DNA of 64,000 nucleotides. It comes from Rhizobium sp. BK196 (GTDB taxonomy: Bacteria; Pseudomonadota; Alphaproteobacteria; Rhizobiales; Rhizobiaceae). Of the stretch, positions 51,710 through 60,437 are shown piece by piece; positions within the stretch are counted from its first letter, which is position 1, and each line of letters opens with the position of its first letter. The notes under the pieces are model-generated. The model saw only the letters and a program-made list of their open reading frames with translations, was not told the origin of the DNA and searched no databases. The DNA lies in assembly GCF_014193255.1 (NCBI RefSeq), contig NZ_JACHZB010000001.1:528018-592017 (forward strand). The letters run 5' to 3'. The translations under genes were made by a program, and so were the position numbers.

Positions 51710-52447
51710 TCAGCACTGCCCATTGACGAAGGAGGCAGCACTGCTCGCAAGAAACAGCGCCGCGCCGGCGATCTCATCCGGGCGGCCCCAGCGCTGGACC
51801 GGAATGCGCTGGCGCACGAAGGGCATCAGTTCCTCGTTCGCAGCCATAGCGGCATTCGTCTCGGTGGCGAACCAGCCGGGTGCAATCGCGTTGCTGGTGA
51901 TGCCGTGCGGGCCGAACTCGACCGCCATGCCGCGCATTAGGCCGGTCAGGCCCTGCTTGGCCGCCGGATAGACGCAGTCGCCGGGCATGACGACATGGCC
52001 ACTGATCGAGGTCACCGCGATCAGGCGGCCATGATTATGCCGCTTCATCAGCGCGGCGGCATCCCGCGAGAGCGTCGTCGCAGCCGCGAGATCGGTGCGC
52101 AGCAATTCGATGATGGCATCGTCGTCGAATTCGGCCAGCGGCCGCCTGTCGCGGGCACCGACATTATTGATCAGGATATCGAGACGGCCATGGAGCTTTT
52201 CGATGTCGGCCATCAGCCCATGCTGGGCTTCTCGGTCGACGATGTCGAACGCGGCCGCCTGCGCCGTGCCGCCGGCGGCGCGGACCGTCCTTACGGCATC
52301 TTCCAGCGTCGCCGCCGTCCGTCCGGTAATGATGACATGCGCGCCGGCCTCGGCAAGTGCGCGTGCCATCTCGAAGCCCAGGCCGCGGCCGCCGCCGGTC
52401 ACGAGCGCCACCTGGCCCGCCAGTGAAAATCTATCCAGTATGCTCAT
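51710..52447 (-). CDS. Short-chain dehydrogenase/reductase, C-terminal frameshift
   Basis: The product is 245 residues. The NAD(P) motif is TGGGRGLGFEMA. Next come NNVG and the catalytic Ser (AVTSISGHV) with Tyr-x3-Lys (YPAAKQG). The sequence ends FVNGQC-stop, whereas SDRs continue FVNGQ-x-LTVDGG. The missing VLTVDGGMTVRM is present in another frame down to 51678; restoring one G after GGGCAG near 51712 would join them. The loss is about 12 residues beside the cofactor and dimer face. The start is ATG 52447, or ATG 52456. Substrate unknown. Confidence 0.82.
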   Translation of the reverse strand: MSILDRFSLAGQVALVTGGGRGLGFEMARALAEAGAHVIITGRTAATLEDAVRTVRAAGGTAQAAAFDIVDREAQHGLMADIEKLHGRLDILINNVGARDRRPLAEFDDDAIIELLRTDLAAATTLSRDAAALMKRHNHGRLIAVTSISGHVVMPGDCVYPAAKQGLTGLMRGMAVEFGPHGITSNAIAPGWFATETNAAMAANEELMPFVRQRIPVQRWGRPDEIAGAALFLASSAASFVNGQC

Positions 52448-52549
52448 GGTTTTCATCGCTCTCGACCGGCTGCATCGGAACAATTAATGGACTCAGTCAA
52501 CTAATTTGGCAATAGGTGAACGACGCTGATGAACGCGCGCACATCCGGC

Positions 52550-54004
52550 CTAGCCGAGCAGCCCTGCGAGCCAGCACGGGTCGAGATATTGCTCCAGGCC
52601 GCTTGCGACCTCGTCGAGCGCCCGGTCGACGCTCTCGCGATAATTGCTGCCTTCGCCTGAGAGGCCAAAGCTCTGAAGCAGCCGGGCGCGGTAGGCGTCG
52701 CTGCCGAAGAGGCCGTGCAGATAGGTGCCCATGATACGGCCGTCGGCCGAAACCGCGCCGTCGGCCGATCCATCCACTATCGCCGCCGGCCGCGCGCAAT
52801 CAGCCCCTTGCGTGACACCGAGGTGGATCTGATAGCCTGACAGCGGCACCTCATATTCCGCCGAATGGGCAGAGCTGTTGCGCACCGTCTTCTCAGGCGC
52901 CATTTCCGTCTCGACATCAAGCAGGCCAAGCCCTTCGATCTCTGTCGTCGTACCCTCGATGCCGAGCGGGTCATACACTTTGCGGCCGAGCATCTGGTAC
53001 CCGCCGCAAATGCCGATCACCCGGCCGCCGCGCTTCACATGGACGGCAAGGTCGCGGTCCCATCCCTGCGCCCTGAGATCGGCAAGATCCGATATGGTCG
53101 ATTTCGAGCCCGGCAGGATTATGAGCGCGGCATCGGTTGGCAGCCGCTCGCCAGCGCGCACGAAGACGAGCTCGACGCCACGCTCGGCCCGCAGCGGATC
53201 GAGATCGTCGAAATTGGCAATGCGCGGCAGTACCGGCACGGCGATCTTCAGCGCCCCTTGCTCGCCCTTCACCAGCCGCTCCAGTACGACGGAATCCTCG
53301 GCAGGCAGCCGCCCGGCCGCCTTCAGCCAGGGCACGATGCCGAAGCAGGGCCAGCCGGTGAACTGCCCGATGGATGCAATGCCGTCGTCGAACAGGCTTA
53401 CATCGCCGCGGAACTTGTTGATGATGTAACCCGAGATCATCTTGCGATCTCCCTCACTGAGGATCGCATGCGTGCCGACCAGCGAAGCGATAACCCCGCC
53501 GCGATCGATATCGCCGACGAGGACGACAGGCACATCCGCCCGCGTCGCAAAGCCCATATTGGCGATATCGCCGGCCCTGAGATTGATTTCGGCGGGAGAG
53601 CCTGCCCCCTCGACGATGACGAGGTCGGCCCCCTCGGACACCTTGGCGAAACTCTCCAGCACGAAAGAGATGAGCTGCGGCTTCAGCCGCTGGTAGTCGC
53701 GCCCCTTTGCCTGCCCGAACACCCTGCCCTGCACGATGATCTGGCTGCCGTTTTCCGACTGAGGCTTCAGGAGCACCGGGTTCATATGCACGGACGATGG
53801 CGTCCGTGCTGCGAGCGACTGCAGCCATTGCGCCCGCCCGATCTCGCCGCCGTCGTCTGAAACCGCCGCATTGTTCGACATGTTCTGCGGCTTGAAAGGC
53901 AACACCTTCAGCCCGCGATTGGCCGCCAGCCGGCAAAGCCCCGCCACCAGCACCGTCTTGCCGACATCCGAGCCGGTTCCCTGCAGCATGATGGCTCTGG
54001 TCAT
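52550..54004 (-). CDS. cobQ: Cobyric acid synthase
   Basis: The product is 484 residues. The P-loop-like N-terminus is IMLQGTGSDVGKTVLVAGLCRLAANRG with FKPQNMSNNAAV. The glutamine amidotransferase half has Cys in GICGGYQMLGRKVYDPLG and His in GTYLHGLF. It amidates the b, d, e and g side chains of adenosylcobyrinic acid diamide. ATG 54004 begins the domain; a longer frame upstream is not coding. It is separated from the other cob genes by about 6 kb and has no B12 box upstream. Confidence 0.95.
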   Translation of the reverse strand: MTRAIMLQGTGSDVGKTVLVAGLCRLAANRGLKVLPFKPQNMSNNAAVSDDGGEIGRAQWLQSLAARTPSSVHMNPVLLKPQSENGSQIIVQGRVFGQAKGRDYQRLKPQLISFVLESFAKVSEGADLVIVEGAGSPAEINLRAGDIANMGFATRADVPVVLVGDIDRGGVIASLVGTHAILSEGDRKMISGYIINKFRGDVSLFDDGIASIGQFTGWPCFGIVPWLKAAGRLPAEDSVVLERLVKGEQGALKIAVPVLPRIANFDDLDPLRAERGVELVFVRAGERLPTDAALIILPGSKSTISDLADLRAQGWDRDLAVHVKRGGRVIGICGGYQMLGRKVYDPLGIEGTTTEIEGLGLLDVETEMAPEKTVRNSSAHSAEYEVPLSGYQIHLGVTQGADCARPAAIVDGSADGAVSADGRIMGTYLHGLFGSDAYRARLLQSFGLSGEGSNYRESVDRALDEVASGLEQYLDPCWLAGLLG

Positions 54005-54663
54005 TGGCGTCACCCGTGAAGCATTTCCCGCAGGCCTACATGCGGGCCGAGGACGGGTCAACAGAGGCCCGGAAATGCGAAAACCGCGATCAGGCGATAA
54101 AGCCCTACGCGGTTTGCCGTAAACGCTGGCGTCTTCACCCCTACACGATGAAGCTCGCGTTTTCCGGGACGCAATACCTGATCCGGAAAAGCAGCGGTTC
54201 TCCCCGCTGCGCATCAACAGATAACGGCACATTCTTACCGGATGGTTATTGAAGGCCCAGCCGGATGTGAATTTCGACTTTTTTTGAACTTTTCGAAGCT
54301 GCCGCTGATGGAACCGCTTCCAGCCCTCTCCGCAGACACGCATTTCCGCCCAATCGCACCCAAAATGGCCACATCGAGGAATGCCGGCATAAATTATTCA
54401 GATTCAATAATTTAGTAAGATTGCAACCTGGAAAAGAGAGTTGATTTCTGGTGGTAAATCCGTAGGTTTGCTCGTGATGAGCCATAGACAGAAATGGCCA
54501 GGGACGAGCCGCCGGAAGCCAGACGAACGGCGCCGCAGACGGGAAAACCCGATCGAGCCATATTCCGTCCGGGCGATCGGCAGTTTAAGCGGCGCAGAGA
54601 TATGCCGGCTAGTTACTCCCGGCGCATGCCGCGGTCGATCATATAAAAATTCGGGGAAGCATA
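54005..54663. other. Intergenic region upstream of cobQ and the betaine-type binding protein
   Basis: I see no supported gene in these 659 bases. A small palindrome cccgcaggcctacatgcggg lies near 54020. Bases 54350-54430 are AT-rich and could hold promoters. Short open frames on both strands have no recognisable product. Confidence 0.5.
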
Positions 54664-55662
54664 ATGAAGGCATTTTTCACGTCATTCATCCTTGCCGCCT
54701 GTCTTTATGCCGGTATTGCAGAGGCGCAAGCGGCCGGATGCGGCAAAGTCTCGATCGCCAAGATGAGATGGGGCTCTGCCGCCATTGCCGCGAGCTTCGA
54801 CAAATACATCCTGGAAAAGGGCTACGGCTGCTCCGTCACCATCGTCGATGGCGACACGCTGCCGACCTTGGCTTCCATGAGCGGCAGCGGCACGCCTGAT
54901 ATCGCGTCGGAATTCTGGGTGAAGGCGGTCAAGCCGCAACTCGACGCCGCCATCAGCGCCGGGCGTTTGGTCAAGGGCGCCGAAATTCTGGCGGATGGCG
55001 CGGTCGAAGGCTGGTACATTCCGAAATTCATCGCCGACGCAAATCCGGATATCCTCTCCGTGCAGGACGCGCTGAAGCATCCGGAACTCTTTCCCGATAC
55101 CTACGACCCTTCGCGCGCCGCTGTCTACAACTGCCCGGAAGCCTGGGCCTGCGAGATCTCGACCGCCAATCTCTTCAAGGCGCTCGATGCCGATAAGCTC
55201 GGCTTTACGCTGATCGACAGCAGGACCCCTGAGGATTTCGACGATTCCATTGCCCGCGCCTTCCAAAACAAGGTCGGCTGGCTCGGTTACTACTGGTCGC
55301 CGACATCAATCATCGGCAAATACGACATGAAACAGCTGGGCTTCGGTGTGCCGCACGATCAAGCCGAATGGGATGCTTGCACCTCGGTGCCTCATTGCGC
55401 CAATCCCAAGCTGAACGCTTACCCGGTGTCGCAGGCCTTTACGCTGATGACGGGGGCTTTCGCCGACCGCGCCGGCCCCGTCATCGCCTACCTGAAAGCC
55501 CGCAGCTGGGATAACGAAACCATCAGCCAAATCCTCGCCTGGCAGGATGAAAATGGCGAGGACAACGAGAATGCGGCCCTCTATTTCCTCGAGAATTACG
55601 AGGAGCTCTGGAGCCGCTGGATTCCGGCCGATGTAGCCGAAAAGGTCAAGGCCAGTCTATAA
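54664..55662 (+). CDS. ABC substrate-binding protein, choline/glycine betaine (OpuAC) type
   Basis: The product is 332 residues. A signal peptide (MKAFFTSFILAACLYAGIAEAQA) precedes an OpuAC-type domain: GSAAIAASFDKYILEKGYGC, ASEFWVKAVKP, VEGWYIPKFIADANPDI, VGWLGYYWSPTSIIGKYDM. Tyr/Trp residues in these segments form the aromatic cage for quaternary ammonium groups. No permease or ATPase gene is adjacent, so it is an orphan receptor that must use a transporter encoded elsewhere. ATG 54664 follows GGGAAG. Confidence 0.88.
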   Translation: MKAFFTSFILAACLYAGIAEAQAAGCGKVSIAKMRWGSAAIAASFDKYILEKGYGCSVTIVDGDTLPTLASMSGSGTPDIASEFWVKAVKPQLDAAISAGRLVKGAEILADGAVEGWYIPKFIADANPDILSVQDALKHPELFPDTYDPSRAAVYNCPEAWACEISTANLFKALDADKLGFTLIDSRTPEDFDDSIARAFQNKVGWLGYYWSPTSIIGKYDMKQLGFGVPHDQAEWDACTSVPHCANPKLNAYPVSQAFTLMTGAFADRAGPVIAYLKARSWDNETISQILAWQDENGEDNENAALYFLENYEELWSRWIPADVAEKVKASL

Positions 55663-55695
55663 GGCTTTCTGACAACAAGGACTGGACGATTCGTT

Positions 55696-56046
55696 ATGAC
55701 TGGCACGGTGCCCTTCCCCGATCGCGATACCGTCGCGGAAAAACTCGCGGCGCTCTCGGAAACCGACAAATCCTACCTGTCGCTGCTCATGGAAAATCCG
55801 GCGCAGGACGATAACCTGCTCGCGGGCCTCTATCGGCATCTCGATCTCGCCTCCGCCGCGCGTCTTCTCAACTCGCTGAAGCTCGAAACGCTCGGCAAGT
55901 GGATCGGCGAAGCTGCACCGGACCGGCTGCAGATCAGGCTCATGGAAGCGGCACGCTCCAGCCAGCACCCGGCCTATGCCGCATTCCGGACCGGGCTTGC
56001 CCGATCCGGCGGCCTCGAAAAAGCCTATCCGACTTCAAAAATCTGA
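55696..56046 (+). CDS. Hypothetical helical protein
   Basis: The product is 116 residues and I do not recognise it. It is predicted to be mostly helical (KLAALSETDKSYLSLLMENP, YRHLDLASAARLLNSLKLETLGKWI, RLQIRLMEAARSS). It has no signal peptide or cysteines. It lies 33 bases after the binding-protein gene on the same strand, so it may be co-transcribed. Confidence 0.55.
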   Translation: MTGTVPFPDRDTVAEKLAALSETDKSYLSLLMENPAQDDNLLAGLYRHLDLASAARLLNSLKLETLGKWIGEAAPDRLQIRLMEAARSSQHPAYAAFRTGLARSGGLEKAYPTSKI

Positions 56047-56052
56047 AACTAA

Positions 56053-56208
56053 TTATCTCTTCGCTGCGCGGTCGACACTGCGGCCGGCATCCTGCGTGGC
56101 GTTGACGGCATTTGCGGTATCCCTGCCCATGCCTTTGATCGTGTTGGCGCAGGAAGAGAGCGCAAGAAGGATCATCAAGGCGGATGCGATTTTACCCGTG
56201 GTCGTCAT
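56053..56208 (-). CDS. Entericidin-type small lipoprotein
   Basis: The product is 51 residues. It has a lipoprotein signal (GKIASALMILLALSSC; lipobox LSSC with Cys20), then ANTIKGMGRDTANAVNATQDAGRSVDRAAKR, the entericidin A/B pattern. It is exported and lipid-anchored; enteric homologues form a toxin/antidote-like pair under stress, but rhizobial function is not known. ATG 56208 has AAGGA 8 bases upstream. Confidence 0.8.
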   Translation of the reverse strand: MTTTGKIASALMILLALSSCANTIKGMGRDTANAVNATQDAGRSVDRAAKR

Positions 56209-56303
56209 TTGCGAAATCCTTTTGTGAAATCAACCCCGAACGGCTGAAGCCGTCCGGGCGGGATAACGCATTCGTGAGCGAAAAGTTCACCGGCTAACCG
56301 AAT

Positions 56304-57203
56304 TCAGGCGGCGGCCGCTTTCGATCTCTCGGCGAAGGATGCCCGGATGCTGTCGGCAACCGTCTCGATCGGCCCCGTCATCTGCGATGCGGTCAAAAGC
56401 TGGATGTCGAAAGACCCCAGTTCCGGCAGGCCTTCCTGAATGCCAAGGATCGCCATATCCTCGCCGATATACGAGAGCGGCAGCGGCGCGATGGCCAGAT
56501 CGGAGACCACGGCGGCGCGCTGAGCCATCGTGTGGGCGCTGAGATAGGCGACGCGATAGGGCCGCCTGTTGCGCTCGAGCTGGGTGATCGCCTCTTGCCG
56601 CCAGATGCAGCCGTCTTCCCAGATCGAAATCGGCAGCGGGTCGCGCCGATGCGCCGAGCCGCATTTGGCGCCAGCCCAGACGAGCCGTTCGCGATAGACG
56701 ACTTCGCCGTTGGTGGGGAAAGGCCGCGTAGCGCAGTTGATGAGGGCGAGATCGAGACGCTGCTCCTCCATCCGCTTTTTGAGGCCGATGCTCATGTCGA
56801 TCGTCACGTCGACCATGATGCCCGGATAGGTCTGCGCGAAGCTCTTCAGGACCTGCGGCAGCAGTCGCTCGCCGATATCCTCCGGCGCGCCGAGCCGTAC
56901 CACGCCGCTGAGCTCGGGCATGATGAAGCGCGACACCGCCTCATTGGAAAGCGCCAGGATGTTGCGCGCATAAGACAGCAGCATTTCGCCGTGCTGCGTC
57001 AGCGTCACCGAGCGCGCATCGCGGCGAAACAGCATGACGCCCAGCTGCTCTTCGAGCTTCTTGATCTGCATGGAAACGGCTGATGGGGTGCGGAAGACGG
57101 CTTCGGCCGCAGTGGAAAAATTACCGGTCTCTGCAATGGCGACGAAGGTGCGCAGCACGTCATTGTCGAGCAGAGGAATGGGACGGCGAAACGGGATGGT
57201 CAT
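56304..57203 (-). CDS. LysR family transcriptional regulator
   Basis: The product is 299 residues. The HTH is DNDVLRTFVAIAETGNFSTAAEAVFRTPSAVSMQIKKLEEQLGVMLFRRD, followed by a substrate-binding domain (GVVRLGAPEDIGERLLPQVLKSFAQTYPGIMVDV). The effector is unknown. ATG 57203 is used; TTG 57218 is a weaker option. It could regulate the lipoprotein gene downstream or a distant target; no adjacent divergent partner is close. Confidence 0.87.
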   Translation of the reverse strand: MTIPFRRPIPLLDNDVLRTFVAIAETGNFSTAAEAVFRTPSAVSMQIKKLEEQLGVMLFRRDARSVTLTQHGEMLLSYARNILALSNEAVSRFIMPELSGVVRLGAPEDIGERLLPQVLKSFAQTYPGIMVDVTIDMSIGLKKRMEEQRLDLALINCATRPFPTNGEVVYRERLVWAGAKCGSAHRRDPLPISIWEDGCIWRQEAITQLERNRRPYRVAYLSAHTMAQRAAVVSDLAIAPLPLSYIGEDMAILGIQEGLPELGSFDIQLLTASQMTGPIETVADSIRASFAERSKAAAA

Positions 57204-57309
57204 CGTCACATCTTTCAATTTTTCTGTATGACAGAGGTTATCATCGCATTTGATTGAAAGTCAATCTGCCCCTATTTTTATAGGGCGACTACCACAGAGC
57301 CTATTGGGT

Positions 57310-58716
57310 TCAACCCTCGCTGCCGAAACGGCTGGTCATGAAGCCGGTTCCAGCCGCATCTGAGGCAACTGTTCTGCCCTTGCCGACACCCTTTGGATAA
57401 GTGTTGCCGATCATAGCAGGCGCCGTAAGTTCAACTGGCGTTTCCGGCGACCGCACCGCCCAGGCAATCAGCGCTCGTGCGGACATCTCGCCGACGCCGC
57501 CCGCGACATTTGCCGACGCGGAAACCGGCAACATCGCGATCTGCTCGGCCGTCGGTGCGGGATGGGTCAGCCGGTCGGCGATGTCTGAAGTATTGGTGGG
57601 CTTGCGACCGACGACGAAGCGCGTGAAATCGGCTGCGGCCGGCTGGACGGATGCCAGTACCGGCGCGACCGCGGGCACGGGTGCGGGCGTCTCGCTCTCC
57701 ACGGCCTCGATTTCAACAGGCCGCAGCACCGGGAGTGGAACGGTGAGTGACGCAAGATCGGCAAAGGCGCGGTCGGCAACCGCCTTGTCCTCGGGCTTGG
57801 CAAGCTGCGGCGCCAATCCGATCTCGGCCCGCTTCTGCGGCGTCGGCAGCATGGCTGTGACGAGGCTTCCGGTTACCACCGGATCGGGCGTCTTCGCCGG
57901 CAGAGCCGCGCGTGCCGTCAGCGCGCTCGATGCCGCTATTGTCGGCGTTGCAGGCGTATCGTCATCCTCGTCCTCGCTTGCGACAATCTCGATCGGTGCG
58001 GTGCGGACGCCCCTCTTGCGCTCGGCAAGCGCCACCTGATAGCCCGGCAGCGGCCGCCCGTCCGCCGGCAGGTGGATCGTGTGCCCGTCCGGGAACAGAC
58101 GCGCAAGCTCCTGGCGCGACATGCGCGGCCAAGCGCGCACATTGCCGACATCGAGATGCACGAAGGGTGAGCCCGATGTCGGATAATAGCCGACGCCGCC
58201 GACTTGCATCTGCATGGCAAGCGCGCGCAGCGTCGCAAGCTTGACGCCCGGAATATAGAAATCCATCGCCTTGCCGAGCATGTGCTGGCTGCGCTTGGCG
58301 ACACCGGTATTGCGCGAGCGGTTGCGCAGCATGTTGTTCGTCGCCGGCGAGCGATAGGCCGAAACGACGTGGATCGCCTCCTTCGCCCCGCTCTTGCGAT
58401 AGACCTCCCAGACGAGATCGAGCAACCGCGGATCCATCCTGGCCGGCTCGTTTCGCCGCCAGTCGCGCAGGAACCGGTTGATCTGGTTCAGGCCGCGCTG
58501 GTCGAATTTGCCGTTGCGCTTGAAGACGATCGTCGCCCGCTCACCCGTATGCGTGAAGTAGAGTTTCAGTGCCCGGTCTTCGGCCGCCGCCTCGCCCGAT
58601 CCGGCAATGACTGCAAAAACGAGGGCCGCGGCGATCATCATGCGATGGGCGACGACAGACAAAAACCACACAGAGGCGGTCGTCGGAATGGCGGCGATGG
58701 CTTGATGAAGGGACAC
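57310..58716 (-). CDS. DUF882 (peptidase M15/YcbK-like) exported protein
   Basis: The product is 468 residues. A basic N-terminus and hydrophobic segment (MIAAALVFAVIAG) form a signal or anchor. The DUF882 domain lies at about 48-215: zinc-ligand pattern SQHMLGKAMDF (His145, Asp152) and PFVHLDVG (His187). The C-terminal 240 residues are low-complexity Pro/Ala/Thr with no domain. It probably cleaves or binds peptidoglycan in the periplasm. The start is GTG 58716 with AAGGA 8 bases upstream. Confidence 0.82.
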   Translation of the reverse strand: MSLHQAIAAIPTTASVWFLSVVAHRMMIAAALVFAVIAGSGEAAAEDRALKLYFTHTGERATIVFKRNGKFDQRGLNQINRFLRDWRRNEPARMDPRLLDLVWEVYRKSGAKEAIHVVSAYRSPATNNMLRNRSRNTGVAKRSQHMLGKAMDFYIPGVKLATLRALAMQMQVGGVGYYPTSGSPFVHLDVGNVRAWPRMSRQELARLFPDGHTIHLPADGRPLPGYQVALAERKRGVRTAPIEIVASEDEDDDTPATPTIAASSALTARAALPAKTPDPVVTGSLVTAMLPTPQKRAEIGLAPQLAKPEDKAVADRAFADLASLTVPLPVLRPVEIEAVESETPAPVPAVAPVLASVQPAAADFTRFVVGRKPTNTSDIADRLTHPAPTAEQIAMLPVSASANVAGGVGEMSARALIAWAVRSPETPVELTAPAMIGNTYPKGVGKGRTVASDAAGTGFMTSRFGSEG

Positions 58717-59005
58717 AGGCTTCGTCCTTGGTGCGAGACACGAAAACATCACAGGCACCGCACAGGCGGGCGGTGTTAAGCCTTCATTATGGTCAACAGA
58801 TCCTTAAGAGGCGGTTTATGAGCCGCGGATTACATGAGGCGCCGTTTCAGGGGAGATGGTCACGGGCTTCGCCAGCGGCACCGGCTGGGAGGAATCCCGC
58901 CATATTTATCTTGCCAACAGCCCATGATCTTCGCTGCGAACCCTCGCAAAGCGAGGCGAGATCGCATAGTTTCGACGCAGCATTATCAGCAAAACAGGCC
59001 AAAGT
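58717..59005. other. Intergenic region, no gene seen
   Basis: These 289 bases separate two divergent genes and should hold both promoters. I see no repeat or RNA in them. Confidence 0.5.
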
Positions 59006-60310
59006 TTGTTTACCGAAATAGCCATCGTCGTCCTTCTCACCATTCTCAACGGCGTCCTTGCAATGTCGGAGCTCGCAATCGTCTCCGCCCGCCCGGCACG
59101 CCTCAAGGTCATGGCCGACCAGGGAAGCGGGGGAGCGCGACTGGCTCTGCGCCTGGCTGAAGATCCAGGCCGTTTCCTGTCGACGGTCCAGATCGGCATC
59201 ACCCTCGTCGGCGTCCTGTCAGGCGCCTTCTCGGGCGCAACGCTCGGCGCGCGATTCTCCGCCTGGCTTCTGGCGCAGGGCATTCCCAATGCCTGGGCAG
59301 ACGGGCTCGGCGTCGGTACCGTCGTCGTGGCGATCACCTATCTCTCCCTCATCATCGGCGAGCTGGTACCTAAGCAGATGGCCCTTCGTGCACCGGAAGC
59401 CGTGGCAGCCAGGGTCGCGCCAACGATGACCTACCTGTCGAAAGCGGCCCTGCCCCTCGTCTGGCTGCTCGACGGCTCGGGCAAGCTCATTCTCGCCCTG
59501 CTCGGCCAGTCCGGAAAGAATGCCGACGGCGTCACCGACGAGGAAATCAAGACGGTTCTCGCCGAAGCCCAGAGCGCCGGCGTGATCGAAAGCGGCGAAT
59601 CCGCCATGATCACCGGCGTCATGCGCCTTGCCGACAGAACGGCGCGTGCGCTGATGACGCCGCGGCGCGATGTCGAGCTGATCGATATCGAGGATTCCGC
59701 CGAGGAGATCCGCAACACCATCCAATCGACCTCGCGAACGCGACTGCCGGCTCGCAAGGGCAGTTCGGACGAGATTCTCGGCGTCCTCGCCGTCAAGGAT
59801 TATTACGACGCCCATGCTGCCAGCCGGTCGGTCGACATCATGACGCTGGTGCGGGATGTTCCGATCATCTCGGACCTCGCTCCCGCCTCCTCGGTGATCG
59901 AGTCGATCCGTAAGTCGCCGCAGCATATGGTTCTGGTTTTTGACGAATACGGCCACTTCGAGGGTGTGATCACTTCGGGCGACATCCTGGAATCGATCAT
60001 GGGCGTTTTCGGCGACGCGGCCTCCGGCGAGGAGCCGGCAATCAGGCGGCGCGACGACGGCTCCTACCTGGTTTCCGGATGGACGCCGATCGACGAGTTC
60101 TCGGAATTCATGAATTTCCCTGTTGATGACGACGTCGAATATCAAACCGTCGCCGGTCTCGTTCTGGAAGAGCTGAAGCACCTGCCAGAACTGGGGGAGA
60201 GCTTTGTCAAGAACGACTGGAAATTCGAGGTGATCGACCTCGACGGGCGGCGCGTCGATAAGGTTCTCGTCAGCGCGCTGTCGAAGAGCGAGGCAAGGGC
60301 AGAGAGCTGA
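59006..60310 (+). CDS. CNNM / TlyC-type membrane protein with CBS pair
   Basis: The product is 434 residues. The DUF21 membrane domain is ~1-190 (LTILNGVLAMSELAIVSARPARL, GELVPKQMALRAPEAVA). The CBS pair is ~205-330 (LMTPRRDVELIDI, MVLVFDEYGHFEGVITSGDILE). The C-terminal CorC-like domain is DGSYLVSGWTPIDEFSEF to FEVIDLDGRRVDKVLV. Relatives export or regulate magnesium/cobalt. The start is TTG 59006 directly before the first membrane helix; AGG lies upstream. Confidence 0.9.
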   Translation: MFTEIAIVVLLTILNGVLAMSELAIVSARPARLKVMADQGSGGARLALRLAEDPGRFLSTVQIGITLVGVLSGAFSGATLGARFSAWLLAQGIPNAWADGLGVGTVVVAITYLSLIIGELVPKQMALRAPEAVAARVAPTMTYLSKAALPLVWLLDGSGKLILALLGQSGKNADGVTDEEIKTVLAEAQSAGVIESGESAMITGVMRLADRTARALMTPRRDVELIDIEDSAEEIRNTIQSTSRTRLPARKGSSDEILGVLAVKDYYDAHAASRSVDIMTLVRDVPIISDLAPASSVIESIRKSPQHMVLVFDEYGHFEGVITSGDILESIMGVFGDAASGEEPAIRRRDDGSYLVSGWTPIDEFSEFMNFPVDDDVEYQTVAGLVLEELKHLPELGESFVKNDWKFEVIDLDGRRVDKVLVSALSKSEARAES

Positions 60311-60437
60311 TCGGCACTGCAGGGCCGCGAGCTAACAGCCAGCAGCAATGCGTGACGCGAGTGCCATTCTCAGGCTGGCGCCCCATATCTTTCGTTCCGA
60401 ACAGCAATCAAGGCCGAACAACAATCAAGGAACGCCC

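Noticed and set aside
54005..54350. Possible B12 riboswitch upstream of cobQ
   Set aside because: Searched by eye for GCCAGGAGACCTGCC-like sequence on the minus strand; none present.
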